In this document: piece after piece, positions 50,311-63,865 of the stretch
How the letters are laid out: the number at the start of each line of letters is the position of its first letter
Numbering within the stretch: position 1 is the stretch's first letter
Assembly: GCA_007922305.1 (NCBI GenBank)
Contig: ML677335.1
Span: forward strand, 40,770,034-40,834,033
Length of the DNA stretch: 64,000 nt
Direction: 5' to 3'
From: Dermatemys mawii
Taxonomy: Eukaryota > Chordata > Testudines > Dermatemydidae
Translations under genes and position numbers: made by a program
The notes under the pieces: model-generated
The model's database searches: none
Told to the model about the DNA's origin: nothing
Seen by the model: the letters and a program-made list of their open reading frames with translations, nothing else

Positions 50311-51087
50311 GAAATGAACCCAGAGAGTATATCAGAATTTCTAACATGAAGTAAGCTAGAAAGTTTTCGAATTAACAGTAAAGTCTATCAATATCTTCTT
50401 CATCCTTTCTATTCTGTAACTTTCCTTACAACAACTATTTGACGACAGCAGCAAATTCTTTATATTTAACTTTCCTTGAAGGATTTAAAAGCACTACAAA
50501 CTTTAATCACTGAAGCCACATTACACTACTGTGAAGTAAGTTTCATCAGACACAATTTGCCGAGGCCATATGGAAAGAACCAAGAATACAACATTAACTA
50601 GAATCCTAGTTCTCTAATTTAACCTTGAGACTGTATTCCTCCATTATGCATACAAATGAAACAAACCTTCAGAAGTAGCTAGGTTAAGCCTTTCATATGT
50701 GCAAGCTCAGAGGGAGGAGCAAAAGGATACTTCATAACACAACCGTTTCAAATAATTCTTTTGCCCCAATGATTTGTATTAAATATACGCTGCTAGATGA
50801 GGCAACAAAACCCAGGCAATGGACTCAGAAAAACCTCTATAAAAATAGGCATAATAGAGTTAATCTCAACTTGCAACTAGGAAAAGAGGTAAAAGTTGGG
50901 CACTGTTGCATTAGTTTGGGCTGCCTTGTAGGAATAATTTATAGAGTTTGTAGAATTTTAATGTGCAAGAAGGTGGAACCTTCGGTACATTGTGGAAGTG
51001 AATGTGAAAGTGGACAGTGTCCTTGCTATTTATTGGAATTCTTTTGGCATCCCTGTTGTGGAGGTGATAGTAAACTGATTTGACATA

Positions 51088-51557
51088 CAATAGAACCTCA
51101 GAGTTATGAACACCTCAGGAACAGAAGCTGCTTGTCACTCTGAACGTTATGGTTGCTCTTTCTAAAGTTTACTACTAAATATTGGCTTGATACAGCTTTG
51201 AAGAGGTTTTTAACCATTTTAATTTAAATGAAACAAGCACAGAAACAGTTTCCTTAGCTTGTCATTTTTTAAAAAAAACTTTCCCTTTACATTTTTAATA
51301 GTTTATGTTGAGCACTGTACTATATTGCATTTGTTTGGGGGAGGGGTTGGGGGGCAGGGGTACATATGTGTAGAAATATGGGGGGCGGGGGAGAGAGGTT
51401 AAAGGAACTGATTTCAGTTCGAGTTTCTAAGGGTATGGGTTTTGGTTTCTGCTGTTACCTGATTGGTTTGGTTTCTACTGTTACCTGCCAGTTCCAAATT
51501 AGATGCATAACCAGGTCAGTTTGCAACTGTGGTGTTCATAATTCTGAGGCTCTACTG
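51088..51557. mobile_element. Tigger/pogo-like non-autonomous DNA transposon, 470 bp
   Basis: The left end CAATAGAACCTCAGAGTTAT and the right end, reverse complement CAGTAGAGCCTCAGAATTAT, match over about 28 bp and resemble Tigger termini. TA dinucleotides flank both ends (51086-51087, 51558-51559), the Tc1/mariner-type target duplication. The interior has a G-rich tract (51337-51390) and no transposase. Confidence 0.9.
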
Positions 51558-52596
51558 TAAACAATATTGTGAACGACTATCTTAGGGTTTTATTCTGTCA
51601 CGCAACCACCATAGTATCTGAGCATTTTTCATGTAAAATCAGTATCACCGATTAAGTTCCTACTGGACTTCAAAGAGTCTCTGACACTTCTCCCTTTATG
51701 GAGCCAGAACTGTGCTTGGGGCAGGGTTTGGGAATAAAAGGGGGTTTTGAACTGTGAAATCCTGACCTCAGTGTCAGTGATAACACTGAGTGTTCAAAAA
51801 TCACAAGACTGACATAAAAATTATGAGAATTTTATTTTTATTTGCCTTCTCATGTTTGAGTCTTTATAGTTTCACATTTGCAAGTTTTTCTGCACAATCA
51901 TCAGGACTAGAAACTTCCCTGTCCCTCCTACCTTTTTTTAAAAGAAAAATGACAGCTATATTCTCACATGATCAAATGAATTTAAGCACTTAGGGCTTTA
52001 AGAAAAGCACCAAATATTACATGACATGAGTTGACAACATTGTGTAAAGCAGATATAGAATTAGCAATGATAGGAGAAAACTGAGCTCCACATATAATAT
52101 TTCAGAAAATATAGACATTAAATCTCACTTTGAATATTAATCACTGAGGCCTTTACAAACAAACAAAATGAGATTCTTACTGCTGATCACAATTTACGTA
52201 AGCAAAACCCTTATGTACTAGCCCAGATTTTCTTTTTATTTTTTATTTTTTTAAAAAAAAAAAAAAAGCCAGAGCAAGATGAATTCTCAGGTCAACAGAG
52301 AACAGGGATATCAAAGAAAGTCACCGTCTTCATGTGGTCTTTGAGGGTAGCTCTCACCAGACCGTAAACAGTTGTTGCGACCCTAGGGGCTCATTATTCA
52401 TCAACTATGGAATGCATGGATCATGAGCAGCTGGCCGTTTGAGATATATGGGGGGTGAAAGTAGAACTTTCTGACAAAGGGATATCAGTACAGGTCAGCA
52501 GACTCAAAATTTATCAGTTCCTTTTAATTTTCTTGCAATAATCATGTAAAACCTTTACATGTGATGTTTCCCTGCCCAATAATCATTATCTCAATA

Positions 52597-53040
52597 CCCC
52601 TCAAAACATAAGAATGGCCATAATGGGTCAGACCAAAGGTCCATCTAGCCCAGTATCCTGTCTTCCAATAGTAGCCAGTGCCAGGTGAACCAGAGGAATG
52701 AACAGAACAGGTAATAATCAAGTGATCCATCCTGTTGCCCATTCCCAGCTTCTGGCAAAAACGGAGGCTAGGGACACTATTCCTGCCCATCCTGCCTGAC
52801 TTATCCTCCATGAATTTACCCAGTTCTTTTTTCAACCCTGATATAGTCTTGGCCTTCACAACACCCTCTAGCAAAGAGTTCCTCAGGTTGACTGTGTTAT
52901 GTGAAAAAAATACTTCCTTTTGTTCCTTTTAAACCTGCAGCCTGTTAATTTCATTTGGTGGCCCCTATTTCTTGTGTTATGAGGAACAACAACACTTCCT
53001 TATTTATTTTCTCCACACTAGTCAAAGAAACCCTGCAATC
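52597..53040 (-). mobile_element. CR1 LINE 3' end, reverse orientation
   Basis: The plus strand reads 'ataagaatggccataatggg', 'tcagaccaaaggtccatcta', 'gcccagtatcctgtcttcca', a well-known CR1 3' end. It continues through 'agagttcctcaggttgactg' to the end of the recognisable body. It is the same CR1 group but a different subfamily from 30252-30745. Confidence 0.88.
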
Positions 53041-53055
53041 GCAATCCAATGTGTA

Positions 53056-53118
53056 CATATATGGGGGGCGGGGGAGAGAGATTAAAGGAACTGATTTCAG
53101 TTTGAGTTTCTAAGTAGT
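53056..53118. mobile_element. Fragment of the 51088 Tigger-like family
   Basis: The stretch 'atatggggggcgggggagag' through 'ctgatttcagtttgagtttc' repeats 51377-51431 with very few differences, in the same direction. Only this internal piece is present, without ends. Confidence 0.82.
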
Positions 53119-56100
53119 AATTATAAACAAGAGAGAGAGAAAAGAATTCCTGAGAGTATGAAAAAATACTTAAACTGTGTCTCTGTTCAACTCACATTTA
53201 TCCCTTGAAAAATATTCTGCCAAAGGGTGCATTTTGACAGGGAAAAGATGAAGAGTGGAGGAAAGAGGCAGCAGTTTGTCATAACTGATGACACTGCAAT
53301 GCAAGCTGAAGTCAGGACTGAATATTTACAAACCCATTTGGGATGAGATTTTAAAATGGAAAAAAATAACTAACTATCCATAGGTGACCTTCACTCTGCT
53401 TAAATAAATTGGGGACTGGAGGGAGGAGTGCAAAGCTAAGACTGATCCAATACAGTCAATATAATCATGAGCAGACATGCAAAATTTAATTCAAGAGACT
53501 TTTTCGCTATTTATATACTATCTGCATCAGCACTTTATAAGTTTAACCTGAACATAAAATGAAAAGCCCAGAAGGAAAAAAAAAACACATTTTGCAAGAA
53601 TCTGCGTTCAGGTTGTTTACTACCAGCTTAATATGATACAAAGTGGATGGGTTACATATCTTAGGTCTTATGGGGCTGACAGAAGAGAGAGCCCCTTGGT
53701 AATCAGTTTGCATTCAGTCCAAGTCAGTAGAGCCTAAGAGCTGCTACCCTATGAAGGCTGTTCGATGGCTAGTGTGAAATAAGTTTTAGGGTCTCAATCC
53801 AGCTCTCAGTGATTTGGTAACCACATTATAAAAACGCACCACCACTGGCACTTTTGTCATTAGTTTCGGATGAGAAGCCAGGGACCAAACCAACCTCCCA
53901 CTGACAGCAGTGATCCCTCCAGGGAGAGGGCTAAGGTAGGCTGATAAGCCGAAGGAGGGAAGCCATTACTTCTGATGCCTGCTCGTGTACTTGTTCTGCA
54001 GATAGCCCTGGAGAATCAACGTCAATCTGGCACCTTTCACAAACACTACATTCACACTTTACTGAAACACACACAACTTTCCTCCCCTCAAACAATGTGT
54101 GATATACACGTCTAGCTATTTAAATAACACCCAAGCAACTTGGCAATATATGTTAGACACTGACAACCATGCAAGTCATCTCTCATTCAGCATTGATCCA
54201 ACTTCCAGAGAAGTCACTGGGACTCTTTCCACAGATTTGAACTGGAGCTGGTTTGGGCTAATATTATGGTGGCATCAGGAGTGACTCCGTGGTTAAGGTC
54301 ATGATGAGCTTTGCACTTAAAGCAGCACTTCCACTGTTCAGTGACTGAATTTATTCTCCACTTTTCCCACATTATCTGTTCAGAGGACAAATGCATTTTC
54401 TAAGACATAGTTTGGAATAAAATAGGCAGGAACTTAAAAAAAAGAAAAGAAATTAAAATACATCTCCCTATAGCTAAAGAACCTGTCACCAAAATTTAAA
54501 ACTTCACATCTTCACTACAAATATAGGGCACTTTTTGAAATTTTAACACTAAGCTAGATAAAATATTGTTCCCTTTCTTTTTGATAGCTATTTAATGTGT
54601 ATATAGAAACTGCAGCTGTGTCAATCACCATGTGATTCCTTTTGCCAATGCTATCCAGCCTCGCTCTGCACATAGATCATTGGGCAGTTCCTAACTATGG
54701 GGATCCAGGGAGGAAAGCCAGGATGTGCGGCCAGAGAGGTAACAAATGATGAAAAGTAGTACATGGCAAATACTTATTCCACAGCCCCATTCCACACACT
54801 CTGCCATTGAGCCAGATCTGCAGTTGTTTGGCTAGGTTGCTTCACACAGGACCCTAATCTGCCAACCCACACTGTACTTTACGTTTCTTTATTCTCCTAA
54901 TGGCCCAACCTCCCCCCTACCCCCGACAAAACCTGAACAGGTTCAGTACAGACACACCTAGGCTGAAAAACCTGCCCTAGCCCATCCAAAGAGGGGCTCA
55001 ACTTTAGCAAGCCACACGAAGTTTGAGAGATGAAGAAGCTGCCACTGTATTAAAACTATTTAAATAAAAAAATCCTGAATAAATTCAAATTCTGACTCTT
55101 TACTCTTTATAGTGTATTATGTCTTTCCCACTGGTGCTATATTTTTAAGGCCTTTCAACGACTTCTAAATGGAGTAGGAAGACTAAAGGTTAGCCTTACA
55201 CTGCAAGGTTATATTCTATATTTGGCAGGAAGTGCACTGTTAATAAATTTAACCCTTTGACCAGTGAAAGGACATCAACTAAGTATAGTAAAGTAGTTAT
55301 GGGTCTTAAGGAAAGCTAATTTTGGTGATCTAATATTTTTAAGTACTGTTCGCAAACATGATTGGGGTAGTACAACTCTTCCATTTGTTAAACAAAACTA
55401 TGGTAGAAATACGTGCTGTTCATATTCTTATTTTATGTTTATATTTTTATTTATTTTATTTAATGTGTATTGACTTTTATGTGGACATCCAGCAACTAAT
55501 ATTTGTGAAGCTGTTTGAAATACAATACCATTGCTCATTCTACTCAATTTACCAAATGGTGTTGCATTTTTGATATCCTGTTCAGATATAATTCTATACA
55601 TCCATGAAAGTGAATGTTAATTGCTTAAAAGGGTTCAAAGGAAAATGAATTTTCAGTTATTGAGTCACATTTCTCCAATAAAAGTGCTCGTGTCCTCTTT
55701 AAAAGCGATACACAGCTGTATAATAATATCACTTTAGTCCAGAAAGTTGTTATTTAAAAGAAAGTGTCTTTTTACATTAAAAACACAACAATATGAGCAA
55801 ATCAAAGCTGTAACAAGACAAATAGGAACACCAAATCCACAAAACAAATTTCATAGACTGTACTAAAATGTGTGTACTGACTAAAAAAAAGAATGATTGG
55901 ATGCTTTCCTTATCTAAACTCATTATGATAGTAGCATAAGGAGAATGTACTTGAAAAGTGGGATATTAACACAAATATTTTGATTGTATTCTACGGGTTT
56001 TTAAAACAAAATATTTGGTGTATTTTTAGTGCATGAATGGAGACAGCAGGGAGGAATATAACCAAAAAAATTGTATGAGTGGTTTGAGTTGTGCATGCAC

Positions 56101-57942
56101 AACTATAAACCTGATCTAGCTCCTAAGTAATGGGCATTCTGAATCACTTTGGTTATCTGAATTTTACTGTCTATTACTTTAAATTGCAAGAGGATTTTCT
56201 TTAATACATTATTCTCGATAAGGTAATGATTCTTTAGTGCGTTACCATCTCAGCATCTAATGATGTTAGCCTTTTTAGGCAAGAAAGTGGGGGTGTTTTT
56301 CCACTCATGCATTCTACAAGTAAAACTGTTCTTGGTGCCACCCACAACCTCACTATGCAAGTCGGTTGTGCATAGTTTCTTTTGAGAGTCATTGGTATGA
56401 GGATGCAGGCTCTCAAATACATATCATTGATTGCATGCACATGTTAGCCTTTTAAAAATGTAAGAACTAAGTAATAACAGAAAAGTATATTTATTTAATG
56501 TTAAAGACATTTTCAGGAGCCTGATGCAACAGAATTTTTCTTCAAAAATATGAGTTAATATATTTGAAGGTCAATTGAAACAAGGGTGCACTAGGAAAAA
56601 AGTGTTTAAACTGCAGCAGATTTAACAGCTTAACCAATAAAGCTACTCTAGCCTTCAGTCAATGGAAAATCAAAACAATGATTTCAAACTATTTTATTCA
56701 ATCTGCAGAGAGGATTACACTAGGTGACAGCACATTTTCTTTTTTTCTTCTTTCACAGAAGCAAGCTTTTTTTCTCTCATTTTTAAAGATTCCTTTTAGC
56801 AGAGTAAATTATGCACCCTTTTCAGGACTACCGCCACAGTGATTCAGATGTACATTTTTTAAAAAAAATAAAATAAATGTTTTATATTTAAATTCTGCCA
56901 CTAACTAAAAATTGATTTTCAGAGTTACAGTAAGACATCAAACACCCAAATAGTTCAAAATGCTATTTTTTTAAAAAATTTAAGTCAATTTGCTGCTATA
57001 AGCAACACATAGGTTAATGACGCAACACAGAATAATTTACTGTATTCATATCCTTTATCATCATTGGGTTTTTTTTTACAATAATCTGAAAAGTGTCAAT
57101 GTGGAATTCAAACCATTACATACATTAAAAGCCACCCCCGCACTTCACCCTCACCCCCACACATACACTTGCTTAAGTCTATAAATTCTTTAGAACAACA
57201 TTTCAGGCTTTAACAGCAATTAACATATTTCATACCAGTGTACAAGGGGGCTGTACAAAGCGATTCTATAGTAAATTAGTCTGAAAATTGCCTTAATTGT
57301 TACGCTAGAAGATGTCCCCTAAGTTTTGTGTTGGGAAAAAGATCTTTCTGTCTAAATGCCATTATGTGTCATCCTGGCTGAGCCTCCTGCCTAGCAGGGA
57401 CATTGAAGTTGTGCAGCAGGAGCTGCTTCTCAGGCTTTAAGAACTACAGTAAATCTTCAAACAATTTATCCAAACAAAGGCCAGTGTGTGGAGAGAAAAA
57501 TACACGGGAAGCAGATGAATAAGCAACATCAATTATGGGGGGTTTGACCTTTCTGCCCCACACCATGGCACAGATTTCAGACCAAATCGCAGCAGATTGA
57601 AGTTGACATGCCTGGAGTGAAAACACTGGTCCTCACAATGTTGCCACTCTACATTCACAGAGCTGTAGAAAAGGAGAGGGAGAAAATGAAGGGAAGGGGA
57701 GGGGCGTGTGAATGAAAAATCACGCATAATGGGCCTGGGTTTATTTTACAGAGAACAAAATGGCTCAATTTGAGCACTTAGACTGTCAAAATTGGCTAGC
57801 ATGAGATACAGGAGGTACATGCAAGGGGACAGTTGAATCAGGTAGCTTCAGTGATGAGACCAAAAAGGAAGGAAGGGGGGGAGGGAGAATTAAATACAGT
57901 TCTGACAAACCCATCAATATCCTTAAAAGATTGTCACTTTAC

Positions 57943-57955
57943 ACACACACACACT
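57943..57955. repeat. Short (AC)n run
   Basis: A short AC simple repeat in intron sequence. Confidence 0.7.
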
Positions 57956-59214
57956 ACTATACACAATTTCTCTCAGAAATCAAGTGGTTAAGGATATTCC
58001 TACATAATCTGGCCTTGTTTTGTTACTTCACAAATGCCACGTTATTTTAAAATGCAGCCTAGTATTATCAAAGATGCATTTTTTAAAAGTTACACCTCGC
58101 AAAATGAAAATTATACTCGCATCAAGAAAAAAAAGCCATACTAACATGTATTCCATATTACAAATTCCTGAATTTAAAATTCAGGTTTTGGCCTTTAAGA
58201 GAGCCTATTTAAAGATTTTTTTTTTCTAGATTGGTTGTAGACAGATGATTTTTAAATATTTATAAGTCTGTGAAAGGGGTTGAGAGCTTTTGCTTTGTAG
58301 TGGAATTTTGTTCATGGGGAGTGGGTATGAATCTATGAATAATCATTTTATTTGGATGCTTCATAACCTGGTTAATATCAAGGCAAGTCAGGCAACTTGA
58401 CACTGTCCATTTAATGTCATCATCTGAATCTGCTAACACTGCAGTAATAAGAGTTTAAGACTGAATAGTGAATCAGATGAACAGCTTTCTGTTGATTCCA
58501 GAACACAATAATACATGGACTGCTAATATTTCATATTAATGGTAACTATATACCAGTTCTGGTTTGGACTCAGGAAGAGTGCAAATCTGTTGAGCACTGT
58601 GAACCCAAGAGATGCAGCTATAAATCATTATTTATAGGCTGCAGTCACAAGGTCAGCATTGTAGGATTGTAAAGTAAAGAGAATGAGTCTAATCATCAGG
58701 AAAGTGGAAATAAGACAGATACCCTGCACAAGATCAATCCCTGTTAGTCAGCCATCCAGCCAGAGGCAGGTTTGATATCAGCTCTGAGGGATCTCACCCA
58801 TTTTCCCAGCTCATGAAAAAGTGCTAAGGAGTGGCCATTGGCAAAAAACTCAGGCAAAACAATGATGAAAGAAAAATTTGAGCATGTGCTTCAAAACTCT
58901 TGCTCAGTCCTGCTATGAAGGCCCTTGTCTAAACGGTCTCTGATAAAAGCATAATATTTTAAGTTTAAATCCATTAGAATCACTTTTTATCACTCTTCTC
59001 AAAAACAAAATCTGAAATTGGCACACCCAATAGAGACACACACATTACTAGAGAAAACTCTCAAGAGGACAGAAGCTTGCATGGCAATATACTACTACTA
59101 CTATAGAGAACTACTATGGAGAACGTTCTGTATTAGCTGAACCACATATTAAAAGTGCATAATTTATTATTTTTTCCACAAAGATCCCATGACCAATGTA
59201 ATAATCCCAAGCTG

Positions 59215-59492
59215 TATCAATACTATGAAAACAATAATGGCACAGCTAGGCCAGCATAACCCCTAATATAGATGCAACCTACACTGATAAAAGGGGCTTT
59301 TCTGTCAGTGTAGGAAAATCACCTTCCTGAATGAAGTTAGCTGCATCAACAGAAGCATACCTCCCTCAGCGCAGCTGCGTCTACACTAAGGATTGGTGTA
59401 GCTATATCAGTCCAGTCTGTTTTTTTCACACCTCTGCCCAACATAGCTATGTCAACCTAACTTTTTAGTGTAGATGAAGCCAGAGTTATTTT
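59215..59492. repeat. DNA-transposon-like repeat with 'tgtagat' ends
   Basis: Contains 'caacctacactgataaaagg', 'gctgcgtctacactaaggat' and 'ttagtgtagatgaagccaga', the phrase set of the turtle-type elements also seen at 16070, 32355 and 37330. Ends are not sharply defined. Confidence 0.45.
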
Positions 59493-61193
59493 CCCCACTC
59501 CACAGAGACTAATCTAAGATGTGAGAATAAAGAAACATGAAAGAAAGATCTTCTTGAAACACAGGCTCATTGCTACAAGTCTCACATTTACTAAGGCCAT
59601 CCTGTAAATCAAATGGTGCCAGCCTGAGTGAAACACTAACATGCACACACATATTGACATGTATGCATGTGTATGTACATATAGTCACATATGTGCATAA
59701 ATACATTTGTTACACAAAAACGGAGCAGACATAGGTCTATCAACTCAGCAGAAGATCCCGCTATAATCCATTATTTTAAAATTCATTAGATATTTGACAA
59801 GAGTAATACATACCCAAGGTATAGCAGTGCAAAACTGTCTTTATTTCTAAGATTTCACACATTTCCTAATTAATTCAAGAGGACTTATAGTTTTAGATAA
59901 TATTTTTCCTTTCATCACTTGCCACCTAGCAGTTGGTATAATGTCAACACTTACATCTTTTTTTCTAACCAAAATCATTTTAAAAACATTTTTATCCTAA
60001 AATGTTCACCTCGATTTCTCAAAAATTATCTTAAGATAAGAGATTTCTTTCCATTTCAGTCCCACAACAAGGAGAATGTCAGCACAGATTTTTTGACAGA
60101 CAAATTATTGAATCAAAGAAAGAATATGCCATTAAGCCCACAGGTTAGGAAGTGTCAGGAATGGTTTAAAGAGATATCCCATTTATCTTCAAAACATGCA
60201 CGGAATGTCACTAATGTGTGTTTATCATGTATAATCAGACAAAGAAAATATCGAAATAAAGTACTCCTGCATACAATAGAAGTCTCCTTCCATCTCTCAA
60301 GATATCAGCGCTATTCAAATAGAATAATAATGATGAAACCTCTTTCTTGAAAATGGAAATCAAGTGAAATGTAGATAGAAATGATTTTTTGTAGTTGATG
60401 TACATTTCTAAAGTGCATTAACAGGAAATCCAGAACTTTTTAGGTCAATTATATTGTCAGTATTGTCAATGCCACTGAAATGAATACCTAAGCAGTGCAT
60501 ATTCCTGATGGAACAGAGTTAGAGAAGAAATCCTGTATGCTATTACTTGGAAGATAGTGACTACAGAGATACATTTGAAGGTTTACTTTGTTACAAACCT
60601 TGGGTTGGGTTTTTTTTTTTCCCTTAATCAGTCAAAAAACGAGACAATTCTTCTTATCGTAGGATACAAAAAATAAATTGATCTGAAGTCCGTGGTCTTT
60701 TCCTTTTCTTTTTAACCTTTTGGCTCCAATATCTGAAAGCCTATTTTGGTAGCAAAGTACATTACAAATACTAATTCATTGCTTTTGTAAAAGATTTTCC
60801 AAGACAAGATTCAACAGGTCCATAAAGTATACCAAAAGGTAGGCTGAGAGTGAGAATTCTAGGCTGTTTTGTCTCTAAATTGTATCAGAAACCAAAACTA
60901 TGAGGCCATATTGCTGGGTAAGTGGTTTTGTTAGGTGAGTGAATACATGCCTCATTTGTATCACTCTGAAGATGCTACTACTCACCTGAATAGAATTTGA
61001 AAAATTGTTTACGGTACTTAAAGTTTAAAGACAAGGATCCCATTGACAATGGAAAAAAATTCTCTCCACCTGCTCTCTGCCCCTTGCTACAATCGTATTG
61101 ATGCAACAGAAAATTTTCTTCCGTGCAAATTTTTAAGAGGTTGTTGACATAAATTGTTTCCTGTAAGGTAACCAGAAGTGGAAGGAACACAAC

Positions 61194-61313
61194 ACCACAA
61201 CATTATGGGGGAAAAACTCAAATATTTGAAATTTTCTACAACACAACTACAATACAACACAATTTTCTACAACACAACATTGAGGGGAAAACTCAAATAT
61301 TTGAAATTTTCTA
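61194..61313. repeat. Tandem duplication with spacer, period about 77 bp
   Basis: The unit 'cacaacattatgggggaaaa'...'tatttgaaattttcta' at 61196-61238 recurs at 61273-61313 with a small deletion and one base change. 'Acaacacaa' repeats fill the spacer. Confidence 0.85.
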
Positions 61314-62176
61314 GCCATAATTAAGATGGACTTGAAAGAGGGCAAAATTATTAAGGAATCTCCTACATCAGCAGGGAGTAGAGAGGTGGGTCTAAGGAGA
61401 AGTAGTATTCTGCAGAAGAAAGGAAGAAAAAGTGAAAAAAGAAAGACATTCACTGGGGAAGGAACACAGCGTTTTTTGAGACACTCAAGCCTTATCCCAG
61501 AGAGCAGCAGGAAAAAAAGAGTCATAAGCAGATCTGAGAAGACAAGGAGAGGAGAAGAAGGAGGAGGAAGAGAGAGGAAAAAAAGCAAGAGTCAAAGACA
61601 AGTGGCCATAAAAGACTTATGTTCACAGATTGTCCCCTAGGTCTCTAACCCTTAGAGGTGTTAAGAGATGTTACCAGACAAGAGTGTGCAACACTTGGTA
61701 TTAATTTGTTCATGCCAGCAGTTGTGGACTAGACCTAGTTAAATTTTTAATACTGCATTTTGAGAAACATTCCAAAATGAACTATAAAATACCTCACTAT
61801 ATGTAGCAGGTATTAGGGTGTTTACTTTTCTTCAAACTTATGAGCAGTTTGTGAAAATATTCAAAATGCATTATAGAGAGATTTAACTCTGTATTGTAGC
61901 ATTTATTAAAGAAATGCTAGCATTATACATTTACCTTTGTCCTGTCCCTTTAAGAATTGTGCTGCTGAAAAGGACAAAGGGGACATGGGTCTGAGGAGCA
62001 GGAGATGGCCCCAAAAGAGTTTTGGTGTGTTCAGGACAGATTTGGTAGCAATGGAGTATTCTGGTTCTGGCCAGAGTTATTATGACCTTTCAATTTTTTT
62101 AAGAGTCTAGAAAAATACATCTATTTCCTATGCCTTAAAAGGCTGAACTGCATTAAATTCCTTGAAAGCACTGATT

Positions 62177-62197
62177 CCCCCCCCCCCCCAAAAAAAA
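62177..62197. repeat. C13-A8 homopolymer junction
   Basis: Thirteen C followed by eight A. It is prone to length errors in sequencing. Confidence 0.9.
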
Positions 62198-62429
62198 GTT
62201 TCTAATATACTAAGTTAATTTTTTAGATTCTTTGGAAAATGGAAAGGTGTAACTGACTCCTGTTAACCAAAAGAAACGTATTTATAACTAGTAATAAGTG
62301 CTTGAAAAATGTAAGCTAAATTAGATATTACTGCATAATATCTCATATTTTCTATATAAAAAAGTTGTACTTTTGAATACATTAATTTCTTACAACCTTA
62401 AATGTGCAAGGATAGCCTTGTGAGTAAGT

Positions 62430-62620
62430 CACAGGACTGGGGCACTGGGAGATGCATTTTTTTTGTGTTTTTCTGGTTCTGCCCCAGATTTCCTGTATGA
62501 CTGTTGGAAAGTCACTTTGCTGCTATGCCTCAGTTTGCACATTTATGAAATATGCCCATTTCACAGAGGCATTGTGATGCTTAATTAATAGTAAAAGCAT
62601 TTCAAGATACACAAAGAAGT
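62430..62620 (+). mobile_element. MIR-type SINE
   Basis: Phrases run in MIR order: 'gactgttggaaagtcacttt', 'atgcctcagtttgcacattt', 'cccatttcacagaggcattg', 'tgatgcttaattaatagtaa'. Confidence 0.8.
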
Positions 62621-62884
62621 TATACTTTGCAGCTTCTCATTTCACTGAATACACACCGAGTTGGCTGGAGCTCTGCACGGGAACTCCATGCAGAGATGGC
62701 TTGGCTTTAAGTGAAAAAAATGATACTGTTTGAAAAAGCCTCTGCTGTTCACGATGGCCCTGATCCTGCTACATGCAGAGAGCTTTCAAATCTTGGACCA
62801 CGCAAGCAGCTCTTAGCACATCTCAATGCTTGGCCTTATGTCCACTTATATCTAACTGTAATGTATCAAGAACATAGTGAAATT

Positions 62885-62907
62885 GGGGGAGGGAGGGAGG
62901 GAGGGAG
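62885..62907. repeat. (GGGA)n microsatellite
   Basis: A short GGGA tetranucleotide repeat, which accounts for the GGGREGG peptide in the overlapping ORF. Confidence 0.85.
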
Positions 62908-63849
62908 AATGATCCGGGTTCAAATCCTATTCCAAGGACATTGATGAGAAACTCCTATTGACTTCAAAGGGAACAGGATATCACCCCATACGGTTTGTTT
63001 TGGAGAAGTATCAACATTTCACAAAATTCAAAAGCTTTCTGGGTTTCCCCTGACTATAGTGAAAGCCAATCAGACATGGTCCAGATTCTTTTCTTGGATA
63101 TGCATATGATTTCAGTGCAAGCCCAGAATGCATATCTGGCCCTTAATCTTTAATTTGCACCAAAATCTACAATATTAATTCTCCTTAAAATGTGGACCTA
63201 ATATTGTGTGCAATTTCCCTGCTTATTCTGCTATGAAAGAAGAATTGTCAGATTTCTCTTGCTTAGGACTAAAGCATATGACATACCAATCTCTCTGGAA
63301 AGTCCATAAAACAAACTTGGACATGTACTAAAATTTCCCATTAATCATACACAAAAAAATCATTATTCACTGACCGATAAAGGGCCTGATCCAGTATCCA
63401 CTGAAGTCAGTAGGAATCCTTCGAGAGAGGTGGAAGTATAGATCTCACATAGGCCCAATGTTAAGCAAGTGTTTCAAAGCCAAAAAGATTAAAACTAATG
63501 TAAGATTAGAGTTACCTCTTCTGAAAGATCTTCATTCAAGCGTGGAATGTTGAATTTCCCAACATTTTGTCCAATGGATTTTTTTTTAACTTAAAATTAG
63601 ACTGACATGAACTTTTCCCAAAGGCAAACCTGGATAACAAATTTTCCTGTGTGATGTTCAGTAATTCATTATATCTTTTCCTATGCTGTTACCACCATAG
63701 CCTGTAAGTACAGGTGAAGATTCCAGTTGTCTATGATATACCCCTTGCTATGGCAAGGTATGCTGTTAATACTTGGAGCCTTCAGTGCTCCAAGTCTTAA
63801 CAGTTGAGAGGTAGACAAACATTTTTAGCTGCTCAAAAGTTTCAGGTTT

Positions 63850-63865
63850 AAAAAAAAAAAAAAAA
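63850..63865 (+). repeat. Poly-A run, 16 bases
   Basis: An uninterrupted A16 tract; no retroelement body was recognised upstream. Confidence 0.85.

Noticed and set aside
59919..60350. 143-codon ORF on the plus strand
   Set aside because: Low-complexity K/N/F-rich translation from AT-rich DNA with no motif.
61326..61640. 104-codon K/R/E-rich ORF
   Set aside because: The charged residues come from a purine-rich stretch; there is no domain and no partner exon.
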